A DNA stretch of 64,000 nucleotides from Mucilaginibacter_A sp964244955 (GCA_964244955.1 CAXTKQ010000003.1:1-64000); one strand, 5' to 3'. Shown: positions 51,601 through 59,304, numbered from the stretch's first letter. Numbers and translations are program-made. Notes: generated by a model from the letters alone, not told the origin.

Positions 51601-52035
51601 TCGCAGTTTGTTTCGATGCTGGAACTGATACGGGAAGAATTGGTTAAGAAAAAAATCGGCTTTGCGTATTTGACCGGACAAACACGGAAGCGGCAAGCCG
51701 TGATCGAAAAATTTCAGCAGGATGCGGAAACCCGCGTTTTCCTGATCAGTTTAAAAGCCGGCGGCACCGGTTTAAATTTAACGGAAGCGGATTATGTTTA
51801 CCTCGTAGACCCTTGGTGGAACCCGGCGGTAGAAAACCAGGCGATTGACCGTTGCCACCGCATTGGCCAGGATAAAAATATTGTTGCCGTGCGGTTGATT
51901 TGCCCCGATACGGTGGAGGAAAAAATCATGCTGTTGCAACAGCATAAAAACGAACTGGCCAATGATTTGGTCAAAACTAAAAATTCGTTTTTTAATGGGT
52001 TGGGGAAAGATGGGTTGTTGGAATTGTTGTCGTAA
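48661..52035 (+). CDS. SNF2-family helicase with SWIM zinc finger
   Basis: 1124 residues starting at GTG. A SWIM-type motif CxC-x7-CxH (CACKEKHEFLCEH, about 81-100) is near the N-terminus. The SNF2 ATPase follows: DDMGLGKS (Walker A, about 691), DESQ (Walker B, about 788), TGTPVENN, and the helicase C-terminal LKAGGTGLNL, DPWWNPAVENQA and HRIGQ. It is a DNA translocase, probably for chromatin-like or repair roles. Its TAA stop is the start of a dispersed 12-mer. An internal copy (50618) is read VKTVS. Confidence 0.9.
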   Translation: MGKQFDQENNQRKGQVVLQGLTIPDLTEVLISRHTSVAVVPDPVAHHYIFPTEIEPNHGVFTNLRNKQDFLPVTVIQEAGTVFLTCACKEKHEFLCEHQAIVLTAILKKEDFRVFYDDRLRHERLKKFAADYGLEQETDLNQFFKINFEDKQLRISAKSPELLPVTKESLNLLKSIIVDDSVPATAEDQAVCVVLKQHKYYKYLLIELYQSQRTKEGKIKNPLTLMPPLDFIWKTDDGEHLKFYTAVHKFQNHQQKEVNEADISALKAIVKNPSGYEFYYHDNEISENITASSIFPVAVALLKEEPKLTVQAKEQFFELSGSVEIEQQIYALKDLPIWVTYFIRVEEKLYLVNNLQALNVIALLSKKHENLLVHVSKFQEFKNQLLSKLEEKISVNYSHIPVATPVQLEKEGFSQEKEKIIYLSDFGAYVMIIPVMRYGEVEISIRTKKLIYTVDAQGKEFQVPRDEEEEDQFTALLIKQHPYFEEQLSDPLHYFYLHKKRFLQEGWFLNVFEEWQRHNITILGFNELESNRLNPNKVKITIRVLSGTNWFNSNINARFGKTKATLKQIYRAVKNRTKYVYLDDGTLGILPDEWIEKFNHYFNSGEVEGDDNLRISKSNYALIEQLFDEQMLDENVKAEIGNYQQKLTNFSAVKTVSVPQEFRGELRPYQQQGLSWLNFLDDFNFGGCLADDMGLGKSVQIIAFILSLRKKVKQNTNLLIVPTSLIFNWQQELEKFAPSIRVLTIYGADRIKSAQDFDQYEVILTSYGTLLADINFLKDYVFNYVFLDESQQIKNPESQRYKAACLLKSKNRMVITGTPVENNTFDLFGQLSFACPGLLGSKSYFKRLYSEPIDKFKSSKRTAELQHKIKPFMLRRTKQQVAAELPEKTEMVLYCEMKPEQRSIYNAYEKEFRDYISATTGDELKKSAMHVLKGITRLRQICDSPQLIKGEKMPGNASAKIEFLLEEIAGKIHQHKILVFSQFVSMLELIREELVKKKIGFAYLTGQTRKRQAVIEKFQQDAETRVFLISLKAGGTGLNLTEADYVYLVDPWWNPAVENQAIDRCHRIGQDKNIVAVRLICPDTVEEKIMLLQQHKNELANDLVKTKNSFFNGLGKDGLLELLS

Positions 52036-52100
52036 AAGAAGCATCGGTCGGCTTTCAAAAAAATGAGATGCTTTTTTTAGCAAAAAAAGTTTGCCGACCG
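52033..52100 (+). terminator. Possible terminator beginning with a 12-mer copy
   Basis: The TAAAAGAAGCAT at 52033-52044 gives the SNF2 stop codon. CGGTCGGC (52045-52052) and GCCGACCG (52093-52100) form an outer stem around a T/A-rich loop that holds a one-mismatch minus copy (52068-52079). Confidence 0.5.
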
Positions 52101-52316
52101 AGATCAGATGTAGTTGCCCATATGCTCCAAATGCTGTTTGCAATTGCAAGACAAAAGCAACCAAATGAACGTAATGGGAACCAGTAAAGAACTGTTTTTT
52201 GTTCTGACTTTGTTTAAAATCTGCTTTAATTTTGTTTTCTTTTAAAATATTATTGCTTATGTTTGAAACAAATTCGACGCAAATACGTCAAACAAACACA
52301 TAAAAATTTTCCGGCT
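52101..52316. other. Intergenic region, nothing certain
   Basis: AT content rises sharply toward the next gene. No repeat copy or RNA gene is recognised. An in-frame extension of the next gene would begin at TTG 52263. Confidence 0.4.
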
Positions 52317-52559
52317 ATGAAAGACGCTCTTAATGATACATTGGCAGCGATGGACTCAACCTTTACTGCATTTGGAAAATTATTTAAATTTTACTTCGTC
52401 CCCAATAATGATGTCATGAGCGACGAAGCCAAAAAAATATTTTCAAACGATGCAGATCGAAAAAAGTATATTGATGCAGTAGAATATTTAAAAAAAAACC
52501 CAACAGAAACGAAAGAAATTGAACTTTCAACCAAAGAAAAATTAACATTAATGTCTTAA
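52317..52559 (+). CDS. Small protein of unknown function, cassette gene 1
   Basis: 80 residues from the ATG at 52317, or 98 from a TTG at 52263. It is helical and charged (MKDALNDTLAAMDSTFTAFGK, DEAKKIFSNDADRKKYIDAVEYL) with no signal peptide. It is strongly AT-rich. The next gene starts one base after its stop, so both form one cassette. Family not recognised. Confidence 0.6.
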   Translation: MKDALNDTLAAMDSTFTAFGKLFKFYFVPNNDVMSDEAKKIFSNDADRKKYIDAVEYLKKNPTETKEIELSTKEKLTLMS

Positions 52560-52560
52560 A

Positions 52561-53634
52561 GTGGAAAGTCAGTTTACAATTAGTGGCTTACTTTTTATTA
52601 TCTGCCTAATTGTACCAGGAGTTATATTTAAAAGGTTTTATTTTCAAGGCCAGTTTTCCAAACAATTTGGAGCTGGCCTTTTTGCTGATAGATTAATTAC
52701 AAGTATATTCTGGGGAATTATTGTACAAATAACAACATACTTAGTTTTTAGTAAGAGCTTAGACTTTTCTTATAAAGACATCCAACAAAAGGTTGAAATT
52801 ACATACAAAAATATTTTTCAGAATACTTTACCAAATCTGTCATATAAAGACATTTCGTGGTTTTTACTGTATTTGCTTGCTTCTATTTTTGTTGCATCAT
52901 TATTAGGAAACCTGTTACATCAATTAGTAACGATTCTTAAACTTGACATACGTTATAAAGTAATTCGGTTTGAAAACGAATGGCATTATTATTTTACTGG
53001 GCGGATATTATACGAAGCTGATTTTAAAAGTAATAAGAAAGGTAAAGTATTATCTGTAAATGTAGATTTAGTTGTAAATGACGGAAGCGAAGGCAATAAA
53101 ATGATTTCTGGCTATCTAACACAATATACAATTTCACCAAAAACTGGACAGCTTGATTTAATTTGTTTGACTTCGGCAAAGCGTTGGTCGAAAAGACAAA
53201 AAATGTTAGTTGATGTGCCTGGAGATTGCTTTATTGTACCTTATGAAAAAGTTGTAGATTTTAATTTAACTTACAATATGCCAGTAATCAATCAAGGCAG
53301 AAGAGCAAAGGTGTTTAATACGCTCTCAATGCTTGGTTTTATTGTTATAATCTTTGCTACATTTTATCCTTGGTTTTTAAATTTAAGCATATTTAAAAAG
53401 TTTTTATCTTCAATTTTTTTGACTGCAAGTGCCTTATGGTTTTTGTTGTTTTTACTTAACAATTTTCAACCAAATCCTTCATCGAAATTAAAGATTGGCG
53501 GCTTAATTATCTGCCTAATCCTTTTTGTAATTTTTGGTTGGTTAGCCATACTCAATATGAATCTCCAAACGGGTATATATCAGTTGCTACAGCACATATA
53601 CTATTGTTTGCCTTTTACTAACCTATCTAAATGA
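52561..53634 (+). CDS. Multi-pass membrane protein of unknown function, cassette gene 2
   Basis: 357 residues starting at GTG, one base after the small gene. Membrane segments appear near 7-24, 43-62, 97-118, 255-275, 281-301 and 312-332. A soluble middle (about 125-245) contains RFENEWHYYFTGRILY and SAKRWSKRQKMLVDVPGDCFIVPYEKV, a small-domain-like block. AT-rich codon use unlike the neighbours and the adjacent insertion sequence suggest foreign origin. I do not recognise the family; a defence or envelope-stress role is only a guess from layout. Confidence 0.65.
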   Translation: MESQFTISGLLFIICLIVPGVIFKRFYFQGQFSKQFGAGLFADRLITSIFWGIIVQITTYLVFSKSLDFSYKDIQQKVEITYKNIFQNTLPNLSYKDISWFLLYLLASIFVASLLGNLLHQLVTILKLDIRYKVIRFENEWHYYFTGRILYEADFKSNKKGKVLSVNVDLVVNDGSEGNKMISGYLTQYTISPKTGQLDLICLTSAKRWSKRQKMLVDVPGDCFIVPYEKVVDFNLTYNMPVINQGRRAKVFNTLSMLGFIVIIFATFYPWFLNLSIFKKFLSSIFLTASALWFLLFLLNNFQPNPSSKLKIGGLIICLILFVIFGWLAILNMNLQTGIYQLLQHIYYCLPFTNLSK

Positions 53635-53705
53635 AAAATCTAAGAAGCTGTTTAAAAACGGTGAAAAGAAAAAAAGAGCTGTCGCTGAGCTAGTTTAAGG
53701 AATAC

Positions 53706-53713
53706 TAATTTTG
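53706..53713 (+). promoter_or_regulatory. Candidate -7 element of the transposase gene
   Basis: TAATTTTG matches TAnnTTTG, 22 bases upstream of the transposase ATG and inside the left end of the element. Confidence 0.4.
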
Positions 53714-53735
53714 AGTAACGACAAACAGAATTAGT

Positions 53736-54494
53736 ATGAATTCTTATTCCAGCAATTTAAGCGACAGCCAGTGGCAATATATATCAAATTTTTTAGATAC
53801 GGAACGGAACCGGAAGTACCATTTACGGGAAGTGTTCAATGGGATACTTTACCTGGTCAAGACAGGGTGCCAGTGGCGGATGCTCCCAGGTGATTTTCCT
53901 GACTGGCGGATTGTTTATTATTACTTTTCGAGTTGGAAAAGGCTTGGCGTAATTGAGGTGCTGCAGGAAGCCTTGGTAGAAAAGACAAGGCTGAAAAGCG
54001 GGCGCAAAGCGCAACCAACAGCAGGCATCATTGATGCACAATCAGTTAAATCAACGCTTGTAAGCAGCGAAAGCAAGGGTTTTGATGCTGGCAAGAAGGT
54101 AAAAGGGGTCAAGCGCCATATTGTTACCGATACGTTAGGGCTTGTACTGGCCGTAGCCATCCAAAGCGCGTCTGTACAGGACAGGGACGGTGCGATGGAA
54201 ACAGTTAACAAGATGAGCGAAAGTTGGAGGGCAATAACCAAAATATTTGCCGATGGCGGGTACCGTGGCAAGCTAATAGAATTAATTAAAACCACCTTTA
54301 AAATACAAATGGAAATTATCAAGCGGAACGAGCTTCATACCTTTAAAGTACTGCCTAAAAGATGGATCGTGGAACGGACTTTTTCCTGGATAGATGCCCA
54401 CAGGCGAAACTCGAAAAACTATGAACGCCTTAACAATACTGGCGTTGCAATGGTGCATTTAACTTCTATTAGAATTATGTTGAACCGTTTTTAA
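53736..54494 (+). CDS. IS5-family transposase
   Basis: 252 residues, single frame. The N-terminal DUF4096-like domain (LSDSQWQYISNFLD, CQWRMLPGDFPDWRIVYYYF) precedes a DDE domain: Asp in GIIDAQSVKST, Asp in FADGGYRGK, and Glu in WIVERTFSWIDAHRRNSKNYE. All three catalytic residues are present, so the element is probably active. Confidence 0.93.
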   Translation: MNSYSSNLSDSQWQYISNFLDTERNRKYHLREVFNGILYLVKTGCQWRMLPGDFPDWRIVYYYFSSWKRLGVIEVLQEALVEKTRLKSGRKAQPTAGIIDAQSVKSTLVSSESKGFDAGKKVKGVKRHIVTDTLGLVLAVAIQSASVQDRDGAMETVNKMSESWRAITKIFADGGYRGKLIELIKTTFKIQMEIIKRNELHTFKVLPKRWIVERTFSWIDAHRRNSKNYERLNNTGVAMVHLTSIRIMLNRF

Positions 54495-54529
54495 ACGGCT
54501 TCTAACATCAAGGAAAATAATTTAACAAG

Positions 54530-54601
54530 TGGTCCCGACGGGAATCGAACCCATATCTAAAGTTTAGGAAACTTCTATTCTATCCGTTGAACTACGGGAC
54601 C
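54530..54601 (-). tRNA. tRNA-Arg(CCT)
   Basis: A 7-bp acceptor stem (GGTCCCG/CGGGACC), a D-arm (GTTC...GAAT), the anticodon arm GAAGT-TTCCTAA-ACTTT with anticodon CCT, and T-arm ATGGG-TTCGATT-CCCGT. Discriminator A, no encoded CCA. It lies 25 bases from the insertion sequence and 10 bases from metG. Confidence 0.95.
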
Positions 54602-54611
54602 ATTTTAAAAA

Positions 54612-56741
54612 CTATCGGATCACGCTGCCATTGACAAACGCTTCCGATGGTGCTGCAAAACTAAGTTTTCCTTCGGGATTTTCGGCCATTAAAATCATGC
54701 CTTGTGATAAAATTCCTTTGATTTCACGTGGCTCCAGGTTTACCAAAATGCTTACCTGTTTGCCGATAATGGCTTCCGGCTCAAAATATTCTGCAATTCC
54801 GGAAACGATTGTCCGCTGGTCCAAGCCAGTATCAATACTCAATTTAAGCAGTTTTTTTGTTTTGGCCACTTTTTCTGCGGATAAAATTGTCCCTACGCGA
54901 ATATCCAACGCTGCAAATTGTTCGAAAGTAATGTTTGGTTTTGCTTCGATCAAGGGTAGTTTTACCTGTTCGTTTTCCATTTTGGTGTTCAATAATTTTT
55001 GTGTTTGTGCTTCAATCTGCGCATCTTCTATCTTTTCAAACAGCAATTTTGCTTCATTTAAAACATGTCCTACCGGCAATAAATCTGCTGTTCCGGCTTT
55101 GCCCCAATTTTGCATTGACAAATTTAGCATGGTAAACAAAGCATCGGCACTGTTTGGCAAAAACGGCTGCGATAAAATAGCCAGGTTTGCGGCCAATTGC
55201 AAGCCAATATTCAACACGGTTTGTACGCGTTCCGGGTCTGTTTTGATCAGCTTCCAAGGTTCTTCATCGGCCAGATATTTGTTGCCGAGACGCGCCAAAT
55301 TCATAAACTCGGTTAATGCTTCACGGAAACGGTAATTCTCCAAAGCGTTACCGATTTTGTCCGGAAACTCTTTTAACTGTTCGGTCAATCCTTCGTCTTG
55401 CGGGGATAAAGTGCCAAGCGGCATCACTTTTCCACCAAAATATTTATGCGATAAAACAAGCACGCGGTTGATAAAATTGCCATAAATGGCAACCAGTTCG
55501 TTGTTGTTGCGCGCCTGAAAATCTTTCCAGGTAAAATCATTGTCTTTGGTTTCAGGCGCAGCCGAAGTCAACACATAACGCAGCACGTCCTGCTTCCCAG
55601 GAAAATCTTGTAGAAACTCTGGCAACCAAACGGCCCAATTTCTGGAAGTCGAGATTTTATCGCCTTCCAAATTTAAAAACTCATTGGCCGGAACTTGATC
55701 GGCCAGATGGTATTCACCATGCGCCATCAACATCGCCGGAAAAATAATGCAATGGAAAACAATGTTGTCTTTCCCGATAAAATGCACCAATTTGGTTTCT
55801 TCCGATTTCCAGTAATCTTCCCATAATGCTTCTTTTACCGGTATATTTTTGAGGTAATATTCCGCTTTTTTTTCTTCGGAAAGATTAGGATTCAGCAAAT
55901 CTTTTGTTGCAGAAATATAACCGATCGGCGCATCAAACCAAACATATAAAACTTTACCATCGGCACCTGCAACCGGAACTTTTACGCCCCATTCCAAATC
56001 GCGTGTCATGGCGCGCGGCTGCAAACCGCCGTTCAGCCAGGATTTACATTGGCCTAAAACCGTTGGACGCCAGGCTTCACGGCTTTCAATATACGCTTCA
56101 ATTTCGGGCTGCATTTTATCCAGCGGCAAAAACCAGTTGGTGGTTTTGCGTAGCACTGGCGGTTGTCCGGATAAAGTAGAATGCGGGTTGATCAGGTCCG
56201 TTGGGTTTAAAGAAGTGCCGCATTTTTCGCACTGGTCGCCGTAAGCATTTTCGTTGCCGCAAACGGGGCAAGTGCCAACAATATAACGATCGGCCAAAAA
56301 CTGCTGCGCGCTTTCATCGTAATATTGCTCAGTTGATTCTTCGGTAAAAACGTTTTTATCGTACAAATTTCTGAAAAATCCGGCCGCCGTTTCGTGGTGC
56401 GTTGCCGAAGATGTGCGGTGATAAATGTTAAAAGAAATCCCAAAATCTCGGAAAGAATCGCCAATAATTTTATGGTATTTGTCCACCACTTCCTGCGGCG
56501 TAATGCTTTCTTTTCGCGCTTTTAAGGTGATCGGAACGCCATGCTCATCGGATCCGCATACAAAAATCACGTCTTTTTCTTTCAGGCGAAGGTAGCGCAC
56601 ATAGGTATCGGCCGGGATATAAACGCCAGCCAAATGACCAATGTGCACCGGGCCGTTGGTGTAAGGCAAGGCGGCGGTTACCGTATATCTTTTTATCTGA
56701 TGATCTTCCAAAGTATTTGCGGGATATTTTTTAATTTGCAA
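54612..56741 (-). CDS. metG: Methionyl-tRNA synthetase
   Basis: 709 residues. HIGH motif HIGHLAG (about 37-43), zinc-knuckle CPVCGNENAYGDQCEKCG, KISTS in place of KMSKS, and a C-terminal tRNA-binding domain (FAALDIRVGTILSAEKV). No ATG exists between the upstream in-frame stop and the conserved KRYTVTAALPY; the start is probably TTG at 56741 or a second TTG ten codons later. A dispersed 12-mer is inside (55826-55837, read VKEAL). Confidence 0.94.
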   Translation of the reverse strand: MQIKKYPANTLEDHQIKRYTVTAALPYTNGPVHIGHLAGVYIPADTYVRYLRLKEKDVIFVCGSDEHGVPITLKARKESITPQEVVDKYHKIIGDSFRDFGISFNIYHRTSSATHHETAAGFFRNLYDKNVFTEESTEQYYDESAQQFLADRYIVGTCPVCGNENAYGDQCEKCGTSLNPTDLINPHSTLSGQPPVLRKTTNWFLPLDKMQPEIEAYIESREAWRPTVLGQCKSWLNGGLQPRAMTRDLEWGVKVPVAGADGKVLYVWFDAPIGYISATKDLLNPNLSEEKKAEYYLKNIPVKEALWEDYWKSEETKLVHFIGKDNIVFHCIIFPAMLMAHGEYHLADQVPANEFLNLEGDKISTSRNWAVWLPEFLQDFPGKQDVLRYVLTSAAPETKDNDFTWKDFQARNNNELVAIYGNFINRVLVLSHKYFGGKVMPLGTLSPQDEGLTEQLKEFPDKIGNALENYRFREALTEFMNLARLGNKYLADEEPWKLIKTDPERVQTVLNIGLQLAANLAILSQPFLPNSADALFTMLNLSMQNWGKAGTADLLPVGHVLNEAKLLFEKIEDAQIEAQTQKLLNTKMENEQVKLPLIEAKPNITFEQFAALDIRVGTILSAEKVAKTKKLLKLSIDTGLDQRTIVSGIAEYFEPEAIIGKQVSILVNLEPREIKGILSQGMILMAENPEGKLSFAAPSEAFVNGSVIR

Positions 56742-56784
56742 AGATAAGCCAATTTGGCTGCCCTTAAAATTTGGTTTGAATTAT

Positions 56785-57687
56785 ATGAAGATCATCCAAC
56801 CACCTTTTCTGAAAAAAGGCGATAAAGTTGCCCTCACTTGTCCGGCCAAGAAGTTGCCGCACGCGATGACGGACGCGATTTTGCTTTTAGAATCCTGGGG
56901 ATTGGAAGTGGTTTTGGGCGAAACGATGGCGGCTTCTTACCATCAGTTTGCCGGCGACGATGCTTTACGCGCTTCGGATCTGCAACGTTTTATTGCCGAT
57001 AAAAGCATCAACGCCATTTTTGCCGCACGCGGCGGTTACGGCACGATCCGAATAATTGACGAGGTTGATTTTATGCCGATAAAAGAAGCACCAAAATGGA
57101 TCATCGGTTTTAGCGATATTACCGTTTTGCACACACATGTTTTTTCGGTTTTTGGCCTGCAAAGCATCCACGGACAAATGCCGGTAACCATTCCCGACGG
57201 AACGGCAGCATCTTTGGAAACCTTAAGAAAAGCTTTATTTGGAGAAGAATTCAGCTACCATTTCTCCGCAGAAAAACTAAACCGCGAAGGCGAAGCACAA
57301 GGAATTTTAGTTGGCGGGAATTTGGCTTTGTTGGCTGCGGTTTCCGGCTCTGTTTCTGATCTGGATTATGTTGGAAAAATTTTGTTTATAGAAGATGTAG
57401 GCGAATATTTGTACAATATTGACCGAATGATGCGAACCTTAAAACGCGCCGAGAAATTGAAAAACCTGGCCGGTTTAATGGTTGGCGGTTTTACCGAACT
57501 GAAAGACAACGAAATACCGTTTGGGCAAACCGCCGAAGAAATTATTTTTGAAGCGGTTAAAGAATACGCTTATCCGGTTTGTTTTAATTTTCCGGCCGGG
57601 CATATTCCAAATAACCAGGCTTTGATCTTCGGAAAAACACTAAATTTAGCTGTGCAAAAACAGCATACCACCGCAACTTATATTTAA
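56785..57687 (+). CDS. LD-carboxypeptidase (S66 family)
   Basis: 300 residues from the ATG at 56785. IIGFSDITVLH contains the nucleophile Ser110, LFIEDVGEYLYNIDRM the Glu, and FPAGHIPNNQAL the His of the Ser-Glu-His triad. It removes the terminal D-Ala from L,D-linked muropeptide tetrapeptides during cell-wall recycling. It is divergent from metG and one base ahead of the DoxX gene. Confidence 0.92.
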   Translation: MKIIQPPFLKKGDKVALTCPAKKLPHAMTDAILLLESWGLEVVLGETMAASYHQFAGDDALRASDLQRFIADKSINAIFAARGGYGTIRIIDEVDFMPIKEAPKWIIGFSDITVLHTHVFSVFGLQSIHGQMPVTIPDGTAASLETLRKALFGEEFSYHFSAEKLNREGEAQGILVGGNLALLAAVSGSVSDLDYVGKILFIEDVGEYLYNIDRMMRTLKRAEKLKNLAGLMVGGFTELKDNEIPFGQTAEEIIFEAVKEYAYPVCFNFPAGHIPNNQALIFGKTLNLAVQKQHTTATYI

Positions 57688-57688
57688 C

Positions 57689-58096
57689 ATGGCAATTTTT
57701 GAGAACTTAGGGAAGTATAAAAATTTGGGCCTTTTGCTGATCCGCATTGGCTTAGGCATTATGTTTATTTATCATGGCGTGCCCAAATTAGCCGGCGGAC
57801 CAGAACTTTGGGAGAAACTTGGCGGCGCGATGAAAGGCATCGGCATTAATTTTGCGCCCGCTTTTTGGGGGTTTATGGCTGCCGCTACCGAAACTTTTGG
57901 CGGCCTGCTGCTGATTATTGGCTTGGCTTTCCGTCTGGTTTGTATCCTTTTGGTTATCAATTTAATCATTGCTGCGCTGATGCATTTAAGCAAAGGCGAC
58001 GGTTTGCAAGGCGCGGCACATGCCATTGAAGACGCCATTATGTTTCTGGGCCTGTTGTTCATTGGCCCCGGCATTTACAGTGTGGATAAAAAATGA
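57689..58096 (+). CDS. DoxX family membrane protein
   Basis: 135 residues, four membrane segments, with LLLIRIGLGIMFIYHGVPKLAGG at the N-terminus and GGLLLIIGLAFRLVCILLVINLIIAA. DoxX proteins are inner-membrane proteins of unsettled, redox-linked function. It begins one base after the LD-carboxypeptidase stop and overlaps the OmpA-like gene by 4 bases. Confidence 0.9.
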   Translation: MAIFENLGKYKNLGLLLIRIGLGIMFIYHGVPKLAGGPELWEKLGGAMKGIGINFAPAFWGFMAAATETFGGLLLIIGLAFRLVCILLVINLIIAALMHLSKGDGLQGAAHAIEDAIMFLGLLFIGPGIYSVDKK

Positions 58097-59295
58097 TTTG
58101 CAAATGGCTGCTTATGGTGGTTTTTGGGTTGATCAGCTTAAAAGGGAGCAGCCAGAACATGCTGTTAAAAGGCGATTATGCCGAAGCGGTCAGCCTCAAC
58201 GTAAACCAAAAATACGTTTTTAAAAATTCGGCTGTCGGTTTTGGCCGCGAACAGGAATATCCTAAGAAAAAGAAATACAACCCAAGCTACTTATTTGAAA
58301 AAGAGCGGAACACAAGTTGGTTCAGCTTAACTGTTCCGGCCAATGGTTTTTTGACTTTTGAAATTGCGCCGGTTTCTGTTGAGGATGATTATGATTGGAT
58401 GCTTTTTAAAGAGAAAACTTCTAACGCGACTGAAAGCACGATAGATTATAACCATCCGGTACGCAGCAACAACAGCCGGAACGATTTTTCGGTGGGCGGG
58501 AAAACAGGATTAAAAGATGGTTTTACCGAAAGCTTTACATCGCCCGGACCGGGAAAAAGCTTTTCCAAACCGATTGAAGTACAGCAGGGCGAAAATTATA
58601 TTTTGGTGGTTGACAATATTTATCCCGGCGGAAAAGGGTTTACGTTCACCTCCAAACTGCAAAAGATATTGCCGTCGCAAATTCCGCCTTTGGTTGTTTC
58701 CGGAATTATTAGTGATAAAAGAAGCATGCAACCGCTACGTGCCGCTATTACGGTGGAAGATACCGCCGGAAAAGCTGTAGCAACGGCAGTTTCCGATTCT
58801 TTATCCGGAAAGTTTAGCTTTAAAATTCCTCCCGAAAGCAATTATACTGTTGCCATTGATAAGCAAGGCTATGTTTTGCTCAATGATTTTTTGCCGGTAA
58901 AAACAGTACCGCAACCGCAAACTTACCAACTGCAAAAACTGCAAACAGATGCGCACATCATCTTTTATAACATCCGCTTTTTGCCGAACAGTGCGGTTAT
59001 CGTCAACACTTCCGGCTCAGATTTAAACCGTTTGCTTCATTTTTTGGAGCAGGAAAAGGATTGGAAAATCCAGATCATCGGCCACACCAACGCCAATGTT
59101 TTTACTGATGAACGCTATCTGCAACGCCTGTCCGAAAGACGCGCCTGGGCCATTAAAAACTTTTTGTTAAACCGCGGCATCGCCAGCGAACGGATGCGCT
59201 GCTTTGGCCTGGGCGGAAAACACCCGCTGTATGACAACAAAAAACCCGAAGAAGCCGTGAGGAACCTTCGGGTTGAGATTGTGTTGGAAAAGTAA
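58093..59295 (+). CDS. OmpA-family exported protein
   Basis: 400 residues. A signal peptide (LLMVVFGLISLKGSSQN) precedes a beta-rich domain (about 20-195, PPC-like), a CarboxypepD_reg-like domain (about 200-285) and a C-terminal OmpA peptidoglycan-binding domain (IQIIGHTNANVFTDERYLQRLSERRAWAIKNFLL, GLGGKHPL). It overlaps DoxX by ATGA. Internal 12-mer copies are read DKRSM (58716) and VKTVP (58898, one mismatch). Confidence 0.87.
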   Translation: MICKWLLMVVFGLISLKGSSQNMLLKGDYAEAVSLNVNQKYVFKNSAVGFGREQEYPKKKKYNPSYLFEKERNTSWFSLTVPANGFLTFEIAPVSVEDDYDWMLFKEKTSNATESTIDYNHPVRSNNSRNDFSVGGKTGLKDGFTESFTSPGPGKSFSKPIEVQQGENYILVVDNIYPGGKGFTFTSKLQKILPSQIPPLVVSGIISDKRSMQPLRAAITVEDTAGKAVATAVSDSLSGKFSFKIPPESNYTVAIDKQGYVLLNDFLPVKTVPQPQTYQLQKLQTDAHIIFYNIRFLPNSAVIVNTSGSDLNRLLHFLEQEKDWKIQIIGHTNANVFTDERYLQRLSERRAWAIKNFLLNRGIASERMRCFGLGGKHPLYDNKKPEEAVRNLRVEIVLEK

Positions 59296-59304
59296 GGGAT
59301 TAGC

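Larger units (their letters stand above)
53641..54505 (+). mobile_element. Intact IS5-family insertion sequence with TAA target duplications
   Basis: Terminal repeats GAAGCTGTTTAAAAACGGT (53644-53662) and, inverted, GAAGCCGTTTAAAAACGGT (54484-54502) differ by one base. A TAA flanks each end (53641-53643 and 54503-54505) as a probable target duplication. The 859-base element holds one intact transposase gene. It sits between the AT-rich cassette and tRNA-Arg. Confidence 0.9.

Noticed and set aside
53641..54505. A composite transposon carrying the two-gene cassette
   Set aside because: Only one IS copy is present in the window, so no second flanking element supports it.
546..58727. The 12-mer as a polar Chi- or KOPS-like motif
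   Set aside because: Both orientations are almost equally frequent in the window and alternate within short distances, so no strand polarity is visible.
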